NCBI RefSeq assembly: GCF_002140175.1
Contig: NZ_NGMO01000001.1
Location: forward strand, 840,520-882,106
Reading direction: 5' to 3'
Source: Candidatus Enterococcus wittei
GTDB taxonomy: Bacteria > Bacillota > Bacilli > Lactobacillales > Enterococcaceae
DNA length: 41,587 nucleotides
The notes under the pieces were generated by a model. That model saw only the letters and a list, made by a program, of their open reading frames with translations, searched no databases and was not told the DNA's origin. Below, in pieces: positions 38,563-41,587 of this stretch. The position numbers and the translations under genes were made by a program. Numbering within the stretch: position 1 is the first letter of the stretch; each line of letters opens with the position of its first letter.

Positions 38563-40899
38563 TTAATCAATCTTCAAAGTTAACGCATTAATTGCAACCA
38601 CCACCGTACTTAAAGACATCAAAATCGCACCGACTGCCGGGCTAAGTAAAATACCAACTGGTGCTAATATACCGGCAGCTAATGGAATGGCAAGAATATT
38701 ATAGCCTGCTCCCCACCAAAGATTTTGAATCATTTTCTTTCTTGTTTTTTTCGATAAATCTAAGAAGTGTAGAATATCTTGGGGATCACTATTAATCAAT
38801 ACAACATCGGCTGAATCAATCGCAATATCTGTCCCAGCACCAATTGCCATACCAATCGTAGCACGTGCTAGACTAGGTGCATCATTGATACCATCGCCAA
38901 CCATGATCACTTTTTTTCCCTCGTTTTGATAACGTTGAACGATCGCCTCTTTATCATCTGGGAGCAATCCCCCATAATATTCTTTGATACCAAGATATTC
39001 TGCAACCGCCTGTGCTGCATGGGAGTTATCCCCTGTCAACATCACCGGTGTGATATTTCGTTTTTTCAATGTTTGGATAAAGGCTTTGGCATCTTTTTTG
39101 ATTTTATCTCCCAGCGCAACTAGACCAATCAATTGTCCATCGATCAGTAAGAAGCTAATCGTGTTTCCTTGTTCTTCATATGGTTTCAGTTGTTGTTCTT
39201 CAAGTTCCAATCCCAAATGGTTGATTTCTTTTTCATTGACAACTTTTACATTTTTCCCACTCACAACTCCCGCTATACCAATACCTGACAAATTTTGTTG
39301 TTGCTCTGCTTGATACGGTTTCACCCCTTGCTCAGTTAAATAATTCATGATTCCAATAGCTAAAGGATGATTCGCATTTGCTTCTAAGGCACCTAAATAT
39401 TTTAAGAACTCTTCTTTTGTATAAGACGGGGCCAATACTTCGATACCTCTCACTGTGAATTTTCCTTCAGTCAAGGTACCAGTTTTATCCAACATGATAG
39501 CATCTAGATCATTGGCTTGTTCTAAAGCATTACGACTTTTTAAGAGTAAACCATTTTTAGCCGCTAGCGAAGTCGAACGAGCCACAACTAAAGGAATCGC
39601 TAATCCTAAGGCATGAGGACAAGCAATAATAAAAACAGTCACCATACGTTCTAAAGCATTTGGCAAATCTGTCAAGAAAAGCCAGACAAAGAATGCCAAG
39701 ATTCCGGCTACCAACGCTACATAAAACAGCCATTTAGCCACTTTATCTGAAAGAGATTCCAATTTGGATTTTTCACTTTGTGCTTGTCGCACCATGTGCA
39801 TGACTTTAGCCAAATAACCATTTTCTCCTGTACCAGTGACGATGATTTCAATTGTTCCATCTCCATTGATCGATCCGCCGATTACTTGATCAGACACTTG
39901 CTTTTTAACTCCTCGTGATTCGCCTGTTACCGCAGATTCATCGACAATGGTCTCTCCTTTTAGAATCGTTCCATCCGTAGGCATTTTGTCTCCTGCACGG
40001 ACAACTAAATGATCTCCTTCTTTTACTTCTTTCAATGAAACAGTCTCTTCCGTGCCATCTTCTTTCAAACGTTTAACTGACTCTGGCAAGAGTTCTGCTA
40101 GTTTTTGTAAGGCATTACTAGCATTCGAGACCGCACTCATCTCAATCCAATGTCCTAAAAGCATGATGACGATCAATGTGGCCAGTTCCCAGAAAAAATC
40201 CATAACATGTGTATGAGGATTCAATTGATTAGCAATAAATGAGTATACACTATACACATACGCCACTGTAATTCCCATGGCAATCAAGGTCATCATTGCT
40301 GGGCTCTTTTGCTTCAACTCCATTTTTGCTCCACTTAAAAATGGTTGTCCACCATAGATGAACAAAATTGTGGCAAGAATCAATACTAGCCAATCTGAAC
40401 CAGGAAACGTGATTTGGAAAGGAATCTCCATTCCCATCATGGGAGAAAAAAGAATAATCGGAATTGCTAAAATCAGCGAAATCCAAAACTTCTGCTTAAA
40501 ATTCCCCATATGCATCGAATGGTCCATTCCCTCATGCATATGTCCATGATCCATCGAATGTCCTGCCATTTTCATGTGCCCGTGATCCATTGGATGGTCT
40601 TCCATATTCATGTGCCCGTGATCCATTGGATGGTCTTCCATATTCTTGTGGTCGTGATCCATTGGATGGTCTTCCGTTTTCTTGGGGTCATGGTTCATCG
40701 GATGATCTTCCATTTTCTTTTGGTCATGGTTCATTGGATGATCGTCCATCTTCTTGTGGTCATGATCGATTGGATAATCAGTCGTTTGTGGAATATGATG
40801 ATTTTCTTGAGTTTTCCCCTTTATTTCATCATTTGATGGTTGCAGATCCATTGATAATGGATGTTTCGTTGTTTCATCATTTATTTCTTGTTTTTTCAT
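38563..40899 (-). CDS. copB: CopB-type copper-exporting P1B ATPase
   Basis: 778-aa membrane ATPase. The N-terminus (about 30-140) is a cytosolic His/Met-rich metal-binding tail made of repeated 14-residue units such as MEDHPMDHGHMK. Eight transmembrane helices follow, with the ion motif CPHALGL (CPH, characteristic of CopB), TGES, the phosphorylation site DKTGT and the HP motif ANHPLA. It exports copper (or silver) as in E. hirae CopB (745 aa), here longer because of the repeats. ATG at 40899. No copY/copZ next to it, so regulation must come from elsewhere or from the operators upstream. Confidence 0.93.
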   Translation of the reverse strand: MKKQEINDETTKHPLSMDLQPSNDEIKGKTQENHHIPQTTDYPIDHDHKKMDDHPMNHDQKKMEDHPMNHDPKKTEDHPMDHDHKNMEDHPMDHGHMNMEDHPMDHGHMKMAGHSMDHGHMHEGMDHSMHMGNFKQKFWISLILAIPIILFSPMMGMEIPFQITFPGSDWLVLILATILFIYGGQPFLSGAKMELKQKSPAMMTLIAMGITVAYVYSVYSFIANQLNPHTHVMDFFWELATLIVIMLLGHWIEMSAVSNASNALQKLAELLPESVKRLKEDGTEETVSLKEVKEGDHLVVRAGDKMPTDGTILKGETIVDESAVTGESRGVKKQVSDQVIGGSINGDGTIEIIVTGTGENGYLAKVMHMVRQAQSEKSKLESLSDKVAKWLFYVALVAGILAFFVWLFLTDLPNALERMVTVFIIACPHALGLAIPLVVARSTSLAAKNGLLLKSRNALEQANDLDAIMLDKTGTLTEGKFTVRGIEVLAPSYTKEEFLKYLGALEANANHPLAIGIMNYLTEQGVKPYQAEQQQNLSGIGIAGVVSGKNVKVVNEKEINHLGLELEEQQLKPYEEQGNTISFLLIDGQLIGLVALGDKIKKDAKAFIQTLKKRNITPVMLTGDNSHAAQAVAEYLGIKEYYGGLLPDDKEAIVQRYQNEGKKVIMVGDGINDAPSLARATIGMAIGAGTDIAIDSADVVLINSDPQDILHFLDLSKKTRKKMIQNLWWGAGYNILAIPLAAGILAPVGILLSPAVGAILMSLSTVVVAINALTLKID
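40560..40790 (-). repeat. 42-bp tandem repeats in the copB metal-binding tail
   Basis: About six near-identical 42-base units coding for (M/K)(E/D)DHPM(D/N)HDxKK-type motifs. Unit number is likely to vary between strains by slippage. Confidence 0.8.
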
Positions 40900-40996
40900 T
40901 TTTATCCTATCCTTTCCGATTGTCCCTATCATCACTTCATTTTATTTAAATTTAAAGAATGAAGGACAATACTAGTTAAAAGAAATCTCAGTGCTT

Positions 40997-41036
40997 GCCA
41001 GTAGAGTGCCAGTAGAGTATTTGACAGGTCAAATAC
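40997..41036. promoter_or_regulatory. tandem repeat and perfect palindrome upstream of copB
   Basis: GCCAGTAGAGT occurs twice in direct tandem (40997-41007, 41008-41018), followed by the perfect 20-bp palindrome GTATTTGACAGGTCAAATAC (41017-41036). It lies about 100 bases before copB. It does not match the CopY box TACANNTGTA. Rest of 40900-41587 is AT-rich with a few weak ORFs. Confidence 0.5.
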
Positions 41037-41217
41037 AGCAAAGGATGTTTTTAAGTGAATATCAATTAAATATTCCTGATTGATCTTATTCAATTTAGGC
41101 TTTTTACTAATAAGTAGTAAATGATTATTTATTACCGTGTGAACAAGTTTCTCTCTTACGTTTGCTAGTCCACTTTTTTGCAATACCAATAATAACAAAT
41201 GCTTATTCTGAATCGTT

Positions 41218-41398
41218 ATGAATACCTCATATTTTCACCATTTAAAAGTGGAAGTTTCTCAACTTGATAAACTTATTCTTCTGGTAACAAATTTACTTTA
41301 TTATGCCTTTTGTCGGTGCTTTTACCTATCGCACGAATAACATCCTTAACTATATACCACTATTACTTGCTGGTGTCTTTTTTACATTAATCTACTAA
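41218..41398 (+). pseudogene. possible decayed membrane-protein fragment
   Basis: Two short plus-strand frames, one from ATG 41218 (SQLDKLILLVTNLLYY...) and a second from ATG 41303 (MPFVGAFTYRTNNILNYIPL, ending ...GVFFTLIY), look like membrane-protein segments split by a frameshift near 41303. No parent family recognised; low confidence. Confidence 0.25.
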
Positions 41399-41587
41399 CA
41401 GAGTCAAATTGCCCAACCACTTTTACATAAAATAGTATTGTATAAAGTGTAACGCTTGTTATCTAAAAGATTCAAATGAAACGTTTATTTTGAATCTACT
41501 TTTTCTGAAAAAAACGATATTCTTTGAACAACACACAGAAATTAAATAACATCAATTATCGATAAAAAATACTGTCACTCTTTCTAC

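Noticed and set aside
40997-41036. CopY box upstream of copB
   Set aside because: The palindrome centre is GACAGGTC, not TACANNTGTA.
1-41587. CRISPR array or rRNA operon
   Set aside because: No regularly spaced repeats with unique spacers and no rRNA-like sequence were seen.

Overview
The window looks like a low-GC Lactobacillales chromosome, most probably Enterococcus (E. faecium/E. hirae group). This is an inference from the housekeeping set (rpsP-khpA-rimM-trmD-rplS, ylxM-ffh, a PhoP/PhoR-type pair with pstS, a CopB-type P-type ATPase with a long His/Met-rich N-terminus), from the enterococcal style of prophage genes (ArpU, phage_rep_org, DUF1064, Rha/ORF6C) and from strong AAGGAGG-type ribosome sites.

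Layout. 1-9.3 kb: three identical 1873-bp group IIC introns (2-1874, 4917-6789, 7404-9276, all minus strand), each sitting directly after the U-tract of a rho-independent terminator. Between them lie a cold-shock gene, a DUF3800 gene, a lysis cassette (XhlA-like, holin, amidase) and one unrecognised 146-aa gene. 9.3-9.8 kb: a gene-free, highly structured block on the minus strand that begins with a tRNA-like fold and ends in a terminator. It is a candidate large ornate phage RNA of the GOLLD/ROOL kind. 9.8-19.3 kb: the minus-strand early region of a Siphovirus-type prophage, from ArpU back through MazG-like, DUF1064, DnaC-like loader, replisome organiser, HNH, single-strand annealing protein, Rha-type regulator and Cro, with many small genes. 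19.35-19.65 kb: the genetic switch, with two consensus promoters facing each other. 19.6-23.3 kb: plus-strand lysogeny genes (repressor, ImmA-like peptidase, two lipoproteins, integrase). 23.3-41.6 kb: ordinary chromosome.

How it works together. Repressor and Cro would compete for TAGCT-N4-AGCTA operators placed inside both promoters. Early genes replicate the phage. ArpU would switch on late transcription at an array of three helically phased hexamers just downstream of its own gene. The late region in this sequence is abnormal: there is no terminase, portal, capsid or tail gene between ArpU and the lysis genes. Either the prophage has lost its morphogenesis module or the sequence was joined wrongly through the identical introns. 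The window begins one base outside an intron, which is typical of a contig that broke at a repeat.

One defect is certain: the integrase is interrupted at 22146-22564 by two 38-bp Tn5 mosaic-end junctions (the Nextera mate-pair junction sequence) bracketing a 335-bp copy of 18210-18544. That is a library/assembly artefact, not biology, and it means other joins in this window deserve caution.

On the chromosomal side, pstS carries four PhoP-box half-sites next to the genes of a PhoP/PhoR-like system, and two related imperfect palindromes serve as terminators after ffh and copB.
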